36,335 nucleotides of DNA from JAMXLO01 sp964427005 (GCA_964427005.1 CAYRTL010000046.1:1-36335); one strand, 5' to 3'. Numbered from the stretch's first letter, positions 14,553 through 23,274 are shown. Notes: a model not told the origin generated them from the sequence alone. Translations and numbers: made by a program.

Positions 14553-15704
14553 CTAACCCTGATGCGGCAGTTCCAGCCAGTCCTGGCTCTGCATCTCATC
14601 CAGCCTCGACGCGGTGCGCTCGAACATCTTAGCATTCTCGCCGCGCTGATAGAGCTGGTCGGGCATCGCATCGGCCGAGGCGATCAACTTCACCCGCTGG
14701 TCGTACAGTGTGTCGATCAGCACGATGAAGCGCCGCGCCTTGTCGTAGTTCGCCGGCGACAGGCGCGGAATGCCGTCCAGGATCAGCGTGTGGAAGCGCG
14801 TCGCCAGCGCGAGATAGTCGCCGGCACCTAGCGCGGTGCCGCACAGCGCCTCGAAGTCGAACCGCGCCACGCCCTCCGCCGCCAGCGGCACGATGAACGC
14901 TCGGCCCATGACCCACAGCCTCTCCGGTTTCCCCTCCGCTCCGCCGGTCAACTCGGCGAACGCGCGATCCAGCTCGTTGTCGGCGCGTGCATCCGCCGGC
15001 ACCAGCCAGGTGCGCAGGCCGCGCAGGCGCTGGCGGCGGAAGTCGCGGCCGGAATCCATCATCACCAGGTCAAGCTTCTGCTTGATCAGCGCGATGAACG
15101 GCAGGAACGCGTCGCGCCCGGGCTGGCCCTTAAACAGGTCATCGGGGGCGATGTTCGTCGTCGCCACCACCACCACGCCGCGGTCGAACAGCGCCTGGAA
15201 CAGCCGGCCCAGGATCATCGCATCCGCGATGTCGTTCACCTGGAACTCGTCGAAGCAGAGCAGCGCCGCCTCCGCCGCGATCGAATCCGCCAGCGGCGGG
15301 ATCGGGTCGTCGATGTCCGGATTCTCGCGCTTGAACTCGTGGAACCGCGCGTGGGCGTTCTGCATGAACCGGTGGAAGTGGATGCGCTGCTTCCGGCGCA
15401 CATCGGCGGCGGCGAAGAACAGGTCCATCAGCATGGATTTCCCGCGCCCGACCTCGCCCACGATGTAGAGGCCGTTGGGGTGCTGCGGCTGCGGCTCCCG
15501 GCGCAGCAAGCGGGCGAACAGGCTGGTGCCGTTTGTCGGCTGCGGCGCGGGATCATAGCCGCGCAGGCGCCGCCACAGCGCCTGCAGGTGTTCGGCGACG
15601 AGTTCCTGGGAGGAGTCGGGTGCCAGTTCGCCGGCCGCCACCATCGCCCGGTAGGCTGGCAGCGGCCCGCGCTGCGCAGGTGTGTCGGCGCCCGGGTTAT
15701 CCAT
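14553..15704 (-). CDS. zapE: Cell division protein ZapE / AFG1-like ATPase
   Basis: AFG1-family P-loop ATPase; in E. coli ZapE acts at the Z-ring under low-oxygen or heat stress. The 383-residue length is typical. Walker A is GEVGRGKS (83-90), Walker B LLCFDEF (148-154), followed by QVNDIADAMILGRLFQALF and the sensor-like VVVATTNIAPDDLF. The C-terminal part has RFHTLILDGIPRLSPANYD and ARRFIVLIDTLYDQRVKL, both family hallmarks. ATG 15704 is chosen because the frame upstream lacks family similarity and would run into the divergently transcribed oxygenase gene. The neighbour normally found after zapE in alphaproteobacteria is mdh; here mdh is about 13.5 kb further along the same strand. Confidence 0.95.
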   Translation of the reverse strand: MDNPGADTPAQRGPLPAYRAMVAAGELAPDSSQELVAEHLQALWRRLRGYDPAPQPTNGTSLFARLLRREPQPQHPNGLYIVGEVGRGKSMLMDLFFAAADVRRKQRIHFHRFMQNAHARFHEFKRENPDIDDPIPPLADSIAAEAALLCFDEFQVNDIADAMILGRLFQALFDRGVVVVATTNIAPDDLFKGQPGRDAFLPFIALIKQKLDLVMMDSGRDFRRQRLRGLRTWLVPADARADNELDRAFAELTGGAEGKPERLWVMGRAFIVPLAAEGVARFDFEALCGTALGAGDYLALATRFHTLILDGIPRLSPANYDKARRFIVLIDTLYDQRVKLIASADAMPDQLYQRGENAKMFERTASRLDEMQSQDWLELPHQG

Positions 15705-15773
15705 TCCGCGCCGGCAGATAGCGCGTCGGGGGGCAGGGTTCAACGCGCCGGGTTCCGTGGTAAGCAGCGACCC

Positions 15774-16406
15774 ATGATGGAACTTGACTACGCCAGACTG
15801 CTCGCCACGCCGCTGGCGGCGGATCCGTTCCCGCACGTGGTGGTGCCGAACTTCGTGCCGCCCGACGCTTTGCGCGCCGTCGTCGCCGATCTGCCACCGA
15901 TGGGGCGGCGCGGGTCGTTCCCGCTCGATGCGCTGGCGCTTGGGCCACATGCACGGGAGCTGATGCAGGAGCTGGAAGGTTCACGGTTCAGGCAGGTGAT
16001 CGCCGACAGGTTGGACCTGGACCTGGGCGATGCGCCCACGATGGTGACGCTGCGCGGCTGGACCAATGACCGGGATGGCTACATCCACTGCGACTCCAAG
16101 GCGAAGCGCGTGACCGTGCTGCTGTATCTGAACCCGGCGACCGACGCCTGGGCAGAGCACGAAGGCTGTCTGCGCCTGCTGCGCGGTCCGGACGACCTGG
16201 AGGACTATGCGGTCGAGGTGCCCCCGGTGAACGGCACACTGCTGGTCTTCCCGAATTCTCCGAGCGCCTGGCACGGGCACAAGCGGTTCACCGGCCAGCG
16301 CTACTCGGTCCAGCTCAACTACATGACCACGGATGCAAAGGCGCGCAGCGAACTGCGACGGCACCGCCTGTCGGCGCTGATGAAGCGCCTGACGCGCGCG
16401 GCATGA
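15774..16406 (+). CDS. 2-oxoglutarate/Fe(II)-dependent oxygenase-like protein
   Basis: A 210-residue protein of the prolyl-4-hydroxylase-like 2OG oxygenase fold. Iron ligands are visible as H105-x-D107 (DGYIHCDSKAKR) and H167 (SAWHGHKRF), with R176 (GQRYSVQLNYM) positioned to bind the 2-oxoglutarate carboxylate. The strands VTVLLYLNP and GTLLVFPN are typical of the double-stranded beta-helix. Two ATG codons (15774, 15777) are possible. It is divergent from zapE, with 69 bp between the starts. The target is unknown; relatives hydroxylate proteins or small molecules. No signal peptide. Confidence 0.85.
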   Translation: MMELDYARLLATPLAADPFPHVVVPNFVPPDALRAVVADLPPMGRRGSFPLDALALGPHARELMQELEGSRFRQVIADRLDLDLGDAPTMVTLRGWTNDRDGYIHCDSKAKRVTVLLYLNPATDAWAEHEGCLRLLRGPDDLEDYAVEVPPVNGTLLVFPNSPSAWHGHKRFTGQRYSVQLNYMTTDAKARSELRRHRLSALMKRLTRAA

Positions 16407-16492
16407 TGACATTACGTAAGCTTCATGTTCCGGGAAATGCTGAGGCAAACCGCCCCGTACATGTATCTCCCCGCTAGGCCATGGAGGGATTC

Positions 16493-17059
16493 ATGATCGG
16501 TGGAATGCGCAACGCGCTACTGGCTGCCAGCCTGCTGGTCGGTGCACCGGCGGTCGCAGCCCAACCCGATAGTGGGCATTACGTGTGGGTGCCGGCTGGC
16601 GCCACGGCGGTGATTGTTCCGAGTGCACGGCTCGCGCCGGTGGACTTCCCTGTCGCACGCATGATCGCGCAGCAAGAGGCGATGATGGATCGCATGTTCG
16701 CAGACATGGACTCGCTGATGATGTCCATGCCGTTGCCCGATCCCTCGCAGATGATCCGCTCGGTGATGAGCGGCATGCCGCAGGTCCCGCCCGGCTCGGG
16801 CGTCGTGGTGACGTCGATTACCACCGGCAAGGGCACGTGCAGCCAGACGATAACCTACGGCGACCCGGGCAATGGCGGAGAGCCGACGGTGAAGGTGAGC
16901 AGTACAGGCAATGCTTGCGACGAGATCAGGTCATCGGGACCTATCGGCGTGACGCGGACGATACCGACGCCCGCTCCGGTGCAGCCGCGGCATGAGCGGC
17001 TGTGGAGCATCGGCTATCCGCCGCACCCGGTGACCACGGGCGCGCCGCCGCGGACCTGA
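16493..17059 (+). CDS. Secreted Met-rich hypothetical protein
   Basis: A 188-residue exported protein. ATG 16493 is preferred over the in-frame ATG 16481 because GGAGG lies 5 nt before it. The signal peptide (MIGGMRNALLAASLLVGA..., predicted cleavage after about residue 23) directs it to the periplasm. Residues 57-95 contain eleven methionines (57, 64, 65, 68, 72, 76, 77, 79, 87, 92, 95) in an otherwise helical stretch. Two cysteines (C116, C142) could form a disulfide in the following beta-rich region. The C-terminus is Pro-rich. I do not recognise the family. A Met-rich periplasmic segment may bind Cu(I) or be a packing feature; nothing nearby is a copper gene. Confidence 0.75.
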   Translation: MIGGMRNALLAASLLVGAPAVAAQPDSGHYVWVPAGATAVIVPSARLAPVDFPVARMIAQQEAMMDRMFADMDSLMMSMPLPDPSQMIRSVMSGMPQVPPGSGVVVTSITTGKGTCSQTITYGDPGNGGEPTVKVSSTGNACDEIRSSGPIGVTRTIPTPAPVQPRHERLWSIGYPPHPVTTGAPPRT

Positions 17060-17060
17060 G

Positions 17061-18254
17061 TCAGTTCGCGGCCATCACGGGCGCCGCCACCTTGGTGCCC
17101 TTGAAGGCCGGCATCACGTCGCGCGCGAACCACTCGAGCTGTTCCAGCGCCTCAGACAACGGCACGCCGACTGACAGGCTGACCGTGACCCGGTCGAGGC
17201 CTGGATAGCGCTCCTCCAGCTTCTTCAGCGCTTCGATGATGTCGGCGGGGCGGCCGGTCAGGAACCCGCCCGCCTTCACCGCATCCTCGATCCGCGGCAG
17301 CTTCGCCATCGGGGCGCGCTTCGGATCACGCATGATCTCGATCTGCTCGTCTGTCAGTACCCGCACCAGGCGCAGCTCGCCGAACATCTTCATGTTCTCT
17401 TCGTAATACTTCGCCGCGGTGCGCAGGCCTTCCTCGACGCTGTTGGCGATGTAGAACTGGAAGCCGAGAGCCATGCGTTCGCCCAGTTCGATCTGTTTGC
17501 CCGCGCGCGCATACGCTGCCTGGAAATCCACCATCGATTTGTGCACCGCACCGCCTTCAGCCGAACCGCCGCCGATGACGCCGCGAATGTCGTGTTTGGC
17601 CATGAAGTCGAGCGCGCGTTGCGTGCCACCTTGAATCGGCTGCCAGCACTCCACAGGTAGGCGAGCAGGCCGCGGTACCAGTGTGAGCTCTTTGAGGGTG
17701 TAGCCGCGATATGGCACTTCGGGTGGCAGCGTATAGTGCTTGCCCTTGTGGAAAAAACTTTCCTGATTGAACGCCTTGAAGATGATATCAACCTGTTCCT
17801 CGAACAGCTCGCGGTTGGCTGGCTGGTCGAGCAGCGGTGCGCCGAAAGTCTCCACCTCGCGCGTATGATAGCCACGGCCCACGCCGAAGACGACGCGGCC
17901 ATCCGAGAGGATGTCCGCCATCGCGTAGTCTTCTGCCAGGCGCAGCGGATGCCACATCGGCGTAATATTGAAGCCGCAGCCGATCTTAAGGTCCTTGGTC
18001 ACATGCGTGAGATGCAGCGCCATCATCAGCACGTTGGGGATGCACTCTGTGCCTTCCGGCTGGAAGTGATGTTCGGCCATCCAGAACGTGCCATAGCCAA
18101 GCTGATCCATCAGCTTCGCCATTGATTCGGCCTTGCCGAGGGCGGTCGCGAGCTTCTCGTTCGGATAGCGGCGATCGTTGATCGGTGTGCCGCCGTACCC
18201 GACATTCTCCAGGTCGATATGGCCGGCATATGAGCTGTCGAACTGCTTGAGCAT
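17061..18254 (-). CDS. LLM-class flavin-dependent oxidoreductase (luciferase-like)
   Basis: A flavin monooxygenase-like protein using reduced FMN or F420-type chemistry. From ATG 18254 it has 397 residues; a GGAGG stands 8 nt upstream of this ATG but only 2 nt from the ATG at 18260, so the inner start is favoured. Luciferase-like barrel features include FWMAEHHFQPEGTE, IGCGFNITPMWHPLRLAEDY, SDGRVVFGVGRGYHTREVE and NRELFEEQVDIIFKAF. The end contains LTGRPADIIEALKKLEE, the usual family finish. It diverges from the extradiol dioxygenase gene, with palindromes between them, which implies shared regulation. It converges with the Met-rich protein gene, with 1 bp between stop codons. The substrate is unknown. 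Confidence 0.9.
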   Translation of the reverse strand: MLKQFDSSYAGHIDLENVGYGGTPINDRRYPNEKLATALGKAESMAKLMDQLGYGTFWMAEHHFQPEGTECIPNVLMMALHLTHVTKDLKIGCGFNITPMWHPLRLAEDYAMADILSDGRVVFGVGRGYHTREVETFGAPLLDQPANRELFEEQVDIIFKAFNQESFFHKGKHYTLPPEVPYRGYTLKELTLVPRPARLPVECWQPIQGGTQRALDFMAKHDIRGVIGGGSAEGGAVHKSMVDFQAAYARAGKQIELGERMALGFQFYIANSVEEGLRTAAKYYEENMKMFGELRLVRVLTDEQIEIMRDPKRAPMAKLPRIEDAVKAGGFLTGRPADIIEALKKLEERYPGLDRVTVSLSVGVPLSEALEQLEWFARDVMPAFKGTKVAAPVMAAN

Positions 18255-18280
18255 GGGCATGTCCTCCGGGTTGCCTGCAT

Positions 18281-18340
18281 GGTAGGGGCCAGCGGCGACT
18301 TGGCAACCTTGCCGCATGCCCCTACCGTCGGCACCGACGG
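18281..18340. promoter_or_regulatory. Cluster of three inverted repeats in a divergent promoter region
   Basis: Three dyads sit between the divergent monooxygenase and dioxygenase genes: a 9-bp arm pair at 18281-18289/18318-18326; a nested GGCAA-CC-TTGCC at 18302-18313; and CCGTCGG-CA-CCGACGG at 18325-18340. Such symmetry in a 121-bp divergent intergenic region suggests operators for a dimeric regulator acting on both genes. The regulator gene is not in the window. Confidence 0.5.
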
Positions 18341-18375
18341 AGGGACGCGGAACCAGAACACCACGGAGCAGAGAC

Positions 18376-19437
18376 ATGGCCGAGATTCTCGGACTGGGCT
18401 GCACGCATTATCCTGGCCTGTTGCAGCCTGACGAACGACTGCCTGGCGGCTTCCATCATCTGCTCACGGCGCCCAATGTTCCCGCGCACTACAAGGATCC
18501 TGCGAACTGGCCGTCTGAACTGGTCGCCGAGTTGGGCAACGACGAGGGTGTGTCATCTGCACGGCGCTACGGTGCGCGCATGGCAGATGACTTCCGCGCC
18601 ATCCGCAAGGCGCTGGACGAATTCAATCCCGATCTCGTGGTGATCTGGGGCGACGACCAGTACGAGAACTTCCGGGAGGACATCATCCCGGCGTTCTGCG
18701 TGTTTGGCCTGGATGATACGTTCGAGATGAAGCCCTGGCACAACGGCAATGGCGGCAAGCCAAATCGTTGGGGCGAGTCAGGCGACTGGACGTTGAAGCT
18801 GCGCGGTGCTCGTGACGCGGCGAAGCATCTCGCGAGCGAGTTGATCGAGCGCGGAATCGACATGGCTTATGCTTACAAGCCGTTGCATGTCTCCGGCCTC
18901 GCGCATGCCTTCACCAACACCCTGCTGTATCTGGATTGGGATCGCCGCGGCTTGCCATGGCCGATCCTGCCGTTCGCGATCAACTGCTACGGCCGCAACC
19001 TGATTCATGCGAAGGGTGGCATGGCGGCGTTGTTTGTGCCGCCGTCGACAGAAGCGCCTGATCCGCCGGCGCCACAGCCGTGGCGCTGCATGGATGTCGG
19101 CCGTGCGGTGGCCGAGGTGCTCGCAGAGTCGCCATGGCGCGTCGCACTGATAGCATCGTCTAGTTGGTCGCACTGTTTCCTGTCGCCCACCAATGGCTAT
19201 CTGTGGCCCGACCACAAAGCCGATCGGCTCATGTTCGACGCGCTGTCGAGTGCAGACTATGGCTTTTGGCGCAAGCGCTCGCTGAAGGACATGGAGCAGG
19301 CAGGGCAGCATGAGATGCTGAACTGGATGGCACTCGTGGGCGCGATGGAGCGGCTCGACCGGAAACCGGTGGTGCACGATTACGTGGAGACGCACATCTT
19401 CATGTCGGAGAAGTGCTTCGTATCGTATCCCGGCTAG
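18376..19437 (+). CDS. Class III extradiol ring-cleavage dioxygenase (LigB-like)
   Basis: Expected to open a catecholic ring next to the hydroxyls using Fe(II). The 353-residue protein starts at ATG 18376 with GGAG 8 nt upstream. LigB-fold features: H11 in GLGCTHYPGLL as first iron ligand candidate; LVVIWGDDQYENF (88-99), where related enzymes have GDDHxENF; NCYGRNL; and SSSWSHCFLS with the distal catalytic histidine candidate. The LigB alpha subunit is absent, as in single-chain relatives. The context is a divergent flavin monooxygenase on one side and a second monooxygenase operon on the other, consistent with hydroxylation followed by ring opening. Its stop codon overlaps a hairpin repeat. 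Confidence 0.85.
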   Translation: MAEILGLGCTHYPGLLQPDERLPGGFHHLLTAPNVPAHYKDPANWPSELVAELGNDEGVSSARRYGARMADDFRAIRKALDEFNPDLVVIWGDDQYENFREDIIPAFCVFGLDDTFEMKPWHNGNGGKPNRWGESGDWTLKLRGARDAAKHLASELIERGIDMAYAYKPLHVSGLAHAFTNTLLYLDWDRRGLPWPILPFAINCYGRNLIHAKGGMAALFVPPSTEAPDPPAPQPWRCMDVGRAVAEVLAESPWRVALIASSSWSHCFLSPTNGYLWPDHKADRLMFDALSSADYGFWRKRSLKDMEQAGQHEMLNWMALVGAMERLDRKPVVHDYVETHIFMSEKCFVSYPG

Positions 19438-19469
19438 TACACCTCGCCCGCGAAGCGGAGAGGTGTACT
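19436..19469. repeat. Hairpin repeat (REP-like) between convergent genes
   Basis: The 10-bp arms 19436-19445 and 19460-19469 are perfect complements. The left half matches the first 24 or so bases of the 56-bp repeats at 23283 and 23709 closely. It is a single-hairpin variant of that family, overlaps the dioxygenase stop codon, and probably ends transcripts from both sides. Confidence 0.75.
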
Positions 19470-19473
19470 TGAA

Positions 19474-20538
19474 TCAGCTTCGCAGGCGCGGAAGACGCGG
19501 CAGGACTTCCTCGCCAAACAGGCGCATTGATGCCTGCGCATCGGCGAGCGCCATATCGTTGAAGTTCACCTGGAGGGAGGCGATTTCGAAATCGCCGATC
19601 TGCTTTCGGTAGGTGGCAACCGTATCGAGGATCCGCTGCGGCGTTCCTATCCACGCGGCGCACTTGGCGACCTGCGAGTCGAAGTCCTCCGCCGCCAGCG
19701 CCGCGATGATCTTGTCGTACCCTGGATAATCCGCCGAGTTCTCGCCGGTCATCCATTCGGATGCGGCGTTTACCAGCGAGCGCAGGTAGCGGTTCAGCGG
19801 CTCGCGCGCGATGCGTTCGGCTGTTGCCTGATCCTGGTGGCAGAACATGTGGAACGCCAGCATCACTGTGCCTTGGCTCGCGTGGCCAGCACGCTTCCAC
19901 GCGTCGCGGTAGATGTTGATCAACTCGGCCATCGCTCCACCGGCCATCGGGATCGCCATGATCCCATGACCGGCGGCACCGGCGCGCTCGAACGACTCCT
20001 TGGTTGCGAGAGCCGCGACATAGAAAGGCGGCCGAGGCTTTTGCGTCGGACGGGGTAGCGACGTGACGTTGCGGAAGCTGTGAAAGCGGCCCTCGCAGGT
20101 GACATTCTCCTGCTCAAGCAGAAGCCGCACTTGCTCCATGCCTTCGTCGAAGCGCGCGCGGCTTTCGTCGAGCCGAACGCCGAAGCGAGCGAATTCATGC
20201 GGCAGGAAGGCGCGCGCGAAACCGATGTCGAGGCGGCCATTGCACAGCGCATCGAGCATCGCCAGTTCGCCGGCCAGCTTCAACGGATTGTTGAATGCCG
20301 GCAGGACTGCGCCGGTGACGAGGCGCGCTTCTTTGGTCACCTGCGCAGCGGCTGCAAGGAACACCACCGGGTTGGGACTATAGCCACCGTAAGGATTGAA
20401 ATAGTGCTCGACTGTACGCACATGGGTGTAGCCGTAGCGGTCACACAGCGCGACCAGTGCCAGTGCCTCCTGCCAGTAGTCGCGTGCCGATTTCACGTCC
20501 GGTCCGACATCGGGGAAGAACTGGATGCCGACTTGCAT
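19474..20538 (-). CDS. LLM-class flavin-dependent oxidoreductase
   Basis: A 354-residue luciferase-like monooxygenase. Family features: MQVGIQFFPDVGPDVKSA at the start, HVRTVEHYFNPYGGYSPNP, LVTGAVLPAFNNPLKLAGE, NGRLDIGFARAFLPHEF, PPFYVAALATKESFERAGA and IGTPQRILDTVATYRKQIG. The start ATG 20538 has GAGGA 8 nt upstream and lies only 4 bp beyond the stop of the YqhA-like gene, so both are in the operon 21887 to 19474 with the creatininase-like gene. Its sequence differs strongly from the other two LLM proteins here, so they are not recent duplicates. Substrate unknown. Confidence 0.9.
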   Translation of the reverse strand: MQVGIQFFPDVGPDVKSARDYWQEALALVALCDRYGYTHVRTVEHYFNPYGGYSPNPVVFLAAAAQVTKEARLVTGAVLPAFNNPLKLAGELAMLDALCNGRLDIGFARAFLPHEFARFGVRLDESRARFDEGMEQVRLLLEQENVTCEGRFHSFRNVTSLPRPTQKPRPPFYVAALATKESFERAGAAGHGIMAIPMAGGAMAELINIYRDAWKRAGHASQGTVMLAFHMFCHQDQATAERIAREPLNRYLRSLVNAASEWMTGENSADYPGYDKIIAALAAEDFDSQVAKCAAWIGTPQRILDTVATYRKQIGDFEIASLQVNFNDMALADAQASMRLFGEEVLPRLPRLRS

Positions 20539-20542
20539 CGCG

Positions 20543-21088
20543 CTATTTCCTCTCGTGTGTTTCGCTCAGCTTGTCGGCGAGAGCCAGCAGCACACCGAGC
20601 ACGCCGACGCCGAGTAGGATTGCAAGCTGCCAGGCGGCATCCTCGTTGTTCATTTGATTGATGTGCATGAACGTCTCCAGTATCTGGATTGCCGCGATCG
20701 CCGCGATTGAGGCAATCAGCCTGAGCTTTACCGTACTGAAGTCGAGCGCGCCGAACCAGCTTGGCCGTTCGCTTGCCTCCGTATGAAGCAGGCGGCCGAC
20801 GAAGTTCTCCCAGCCGGCGAAGATCACGATGACCACAAGGTTGGCAACCAAGGACAGATCGACCAGCGTCAATACGAGGAAGATCGTCTCGTTGGATGAC
20901 TGGTCGAGGATGCTGGGAACCGCCAGCACCAGCTTCTGCACGATCTTCACGACGACGAGCACGAGGGCGCAAAGCAAGGCAATGTAAATTGGCGCCATGA
21001 TCCAGCGCGCGACGAACATGACACGGCCGAGATTGCGCCTGACGCGTTCCTCGAGTGGTTCGTCACTGATGCGCGAGGAACTGGCCAT
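20543..21088 (-). CDS. YqhA/UPF0114 family inner-membrane protein
   Basis: A 181-residue integral membrane protein matching the TIGR00645/YqhA layout. It has four hydrophobic segments: APIYIALLCALVLVVVKI (about 32-49), TIFLVLTLVDLSLVANLVVI (about 68-88), LIASIAAIAAIQILETFM (about 123-140) and LAILLGVGVLGVLLALAD (about 154-172). The conserved GWENFVGRL and FSTVKLRLIASIA segments surround the third segment. The molecular function of the family is not established. Its place between the creatininase-like gene (4 bp before) and an LLM monooxygenase (4 bp after) suggests translational coupling and perhaps a membrane role in the same pathway. Confidence 0.88.
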   Translation of the reverse strand: MASSSRISDEPLEERVRRNLGRVMFVARWIMAPIYIALLCALVLVVVKIVQKLVLAVPSILDQSSNETIFLVLTLVDLSLVANLVVIVIFAGWENFVGRLLHTEASERPSWFGALDFSTVKLRLIASIAAIAAIQILETFMHINQMNNEDAAWQLAILLGVGVLGVLLALADKLSETHERK

Positions 21089-21092
21089 CGCG

Positions 21093-21887
21093 CTACTGCT
21101 GGCTGACGCGCACCGGCGCGGTCCTCAGATGCGTCACCAGCCGGGATGCGGTCTCCACGATGTAGTCGGCGAACAGCTTGCCGGCTTCGGCGTTGGCCAG
21201 CGATGGATCGCCATCGGTGACGTAGTCGCAGTGTTCGGTAATGTCGATCGGCGCGCCAACCGGCACGTCGCCCATGCGCACGCCGGTCAGACCGGTCGAA
21301 GGCAGCCCGAGGAACAGCTTGCCGGTGCCTTCGTTGGTCGCCTGGTCGCGGCGGGTGTACTGCGGAAACAGGTATTCATACACCGAGCCGATCGGATCGC
21401 AGCCATGGCCTGACGCGCGCGACGCATTATCGCCATGCGCCTGCTGACGGAGGGAGTTCGGCACCATCGGCCAGATATTCAGCCATGGCACGATCACGCC
21501 GCGGTCGCGCTTGATCTCCCGCAGCGTCATGTCGATCAGCGCGTTGTTGCCGGTGTGGCCGTTGAACACGAGCAGACGCTCGAGGCCATGGTCGAGGAAT
21601 GCAACCACCATGTCGCGGAGCACCGCCTTGAACGTGTCAGGCGCGAGCTGGATGCCGCCGGGTACGGTGCGGAAAGAATAGGCATAGCCGAACGGCAACG
21701 TCGGCGCGATGATGGCGCCGGTACGTTCCGCGACCTTCTCGGCAAGCGCGCGCGCCAGCATGAAGTCGCCCATTGGATTGCAGGGGCCTTGGATTTCCTG
21801 GCTGCCCAGAGGCAGCAGGATCACCGGGTCTTCCGCCATGCGCGCGCGGAACTCCAAGAACGTCATTTCTTCCAGGCGATGCTTCAT
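21093..21887 (-). CDS. Creatininase-family amidohydrolase
   Basis: A metal-dependent amide or lactam hydrolase of the creatininase/MftE fold, 264 residues from ATG 21887 (GAGGG 6 nt upstream). The family core ILLPLGSQEIQGPCNPMGDF corresponds to the metal-binding GSxEQHGPHLPLxTD motif. The glutamate and aspartate are kept, but the first histidine is Gln and the second Cys. The glycine-rich FNGHTGNNALIDM segment retains its histidine. A Gln at the first histidine occurs in a known subfamily (GSQEEQGPHAPMGD type, from memory), but Cys for the second is unusual. It leads the operon with a YqhA-like protein and an LLM monooxygenase and is divergent from an NtaA-type monooxygenase 49 bp away. It probably hydrolyses an amide intermediate. 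Confidence 0.87.
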   Translation of the reverse strand: MKHRLEEMTFLEFRARMAEDPVILLPLGSQEIQGPCNPMGDFMLARALAEKVAERTGAIIAPTLPFGYAYSFRTVPGGIQLAPDTFKAVLRDMVVAFLDHGLERLLVFNGHTGNNALIDMTLREIKRDRGVIVPWLNIWPMVPNSLRQQAHGDNASRASGHGCDPIGSVYEYLFPQYTRRDQATNEGTGKLFLGLPSTGLTGVRMGDVPVGAPIDITEHCDYVTDGDPSLANAEAGKLFADYIVETASRLVTHLRTAPVRVSQQ

Positions 21888-21936
21888 GGCTACCCTCTTC
21901 TGCTGCATGATGCGCATCCACCGCAGGGACGTCACC

Positions 21937-23274
21937 ATGCCGCAAAGAAGGCAGATCAAACTCGGCTTGTCCATGCGTCAGCTTGGCTACCACGCCGGCG
22001 GCTGGCGCCATCCGGACGTGCCGGCCGGCGGGGCGATGGACATAAGGTATTTCGCTCATGTTGCGCAGACGGCGGAGCGCGGCCTGTTCGACATGGTGTT
22101 CCTGGCCGATGGCGTCGCGTTGCGCCAGCGAGACGAACCGGCGGGATCGCTGTGCCGCTCCAACCAGAACGTGGAGCTGGAGCCGCTGACCATGCTTTCC
22201 GCGCTAGCGATGGTGACCCGGCATATCGGCTTGGTCGCCACCGCATCGACCACCTACAACGAGCCGTATCACATCGCGCGCAAGTTCGGCTCGCTCGACC
22301 ACATCAGCGGCGGCCGCGCGGGCTGGAACATCGTCACCTCATGGTCCGAGGCGGAGGCGCGCAACTTCAATCGCGAGGCGCACCTGGAATACGACGTGCG
22401 CTACGACCGCGCGACTGAGTTCGTCGAGGTGGTGAAGGGACTGTGGGACTCGTGGGAAGCGGACGCGTTCGTGCACGACAAGGGGTCTGGCCTGTTCTAC
22501 GACCCGGCCAAGATGCACGTGCTGAACCACCGCGGAAAGCACTTCTCGGTTCGCGGGCCATTGACGGTGGCGCGCTGTCCGCAGGGAATGCCGGTGATGG
22601 TGCAGGCCGGCGCATCGGACCAGGGACAGGAGATCGCCGCCGCGAGCGCGGATGTGGTGTTCACCGCGCAAGTGTCACTACCGGACGCGGTGGCGTACTA
22701 TGCGTCGGTGAAGTCACGCTTGGAGCGTTATGGGCGCCGCGAGGATGATCTGAAGATCATGCCTGGGCTGTTGCCTATCGTCGGAAGTACCGAGGCGGAG
22801 GCGCACGCAAAGCATCAGCAGTTGCAGGATCTGATCCATCCTCTCGTCGGCTTGGCGCATATCTACGGGCCTATGGGCGATCTGTCGGAGTATCCGCTGG
22901 ATGGCCCGGTGCCCGAGCCGAAGGATCCGGAACTGCGCAGCCGCGCCAACCTAATGCTGGAAATGGCGCGACGGAACAACCTGACCATTCGGCAGCTGTA
23001 TCTGACCGTGTCGTCGGGACGCGGTCATCGCTCGGTGATCGGCACGCCGGCGCAGATTGCGGATACGATGCAGGAGTGGATCGAGGCACGTGCCGCAGAC
23101 GGGTTCAACATCATTCCGACGCATCTGCCAAACGGGATCGAGGACTTCGTCGAGCTGGTCGTGCCGGAGCTGCAGCGGCGAGGGCTATACCGGACGGAGT
23201 ACGAAGGGCGCACGCTACGCGAGAATCTCGGTGTGCCAATACCGGTGAACCGCTACGCGGCGGCGCGGAGCTGA
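21937..23274 (+). CDS. NtaA/SnaA/DszA-type flavin-dependent monooxygenase
   Basis: A 445-residue protein, the normal size for the NtaA/DszA branch of the luciferase-like superfamily (nitrilotriacetate, pristinamycin or sulfone monooxygenases). Branch markers: LGLSMRQLGYHAGGWRHPD near the start, GLFDMVFLADGVAL, VATASTTYNEPYHIARKF, HISGGRAGWNIVTSW, HLEYDVRYDRATEFVEVVKG, HRGKHFSVRGPLTVARCPQG and VMVQAGASDQGQEIAA. The start ATG 21937 has AGGGA 8 nt upstream. Such enzymes need a partner flavin reductase, which is not in the window. The gene ends 8 bp before the inverted-repeat DUF559 cassette. Confidence 0.92.
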   Translation: MPQRRQIKLGLSMRQLGYHAGGWRHPDVPAGGAMDIRYFAHVAQTAERGLFDMVFLADGVALRQRDEPAGSLCRSNQNVELEPLTMLSALAMVTRHIGLVATASTTYNEPYHIARKFGSLDHISGGRAGWNIVTSWSEAEARNFNREAHLEYDVRYDRATEFVEVVKGLWDSWEADAFVHDKGSGLFYDPAKMHVLNHRGKHFSVRGPLTVARCPQGMPVMVQAGASDQGQEIAAASADVVFTAQVSLPDAVAYYASVKSRLERYGRREDDLKIMPGLLPIVGSTEAEAHAKHQQLQDLIHPLVGLAHIYGPMGDLSEYPLDGPVPEPKDPELRSRANLMLEMARRNNLTIRQLYLTVSSGRGHRSVIGTPAQIADTMQEWIEARAADGFNIIPTHLPNGIEDFVELVVPELQRRGLYRTEYEGRTLRENLGVPIPVNRYAAARS

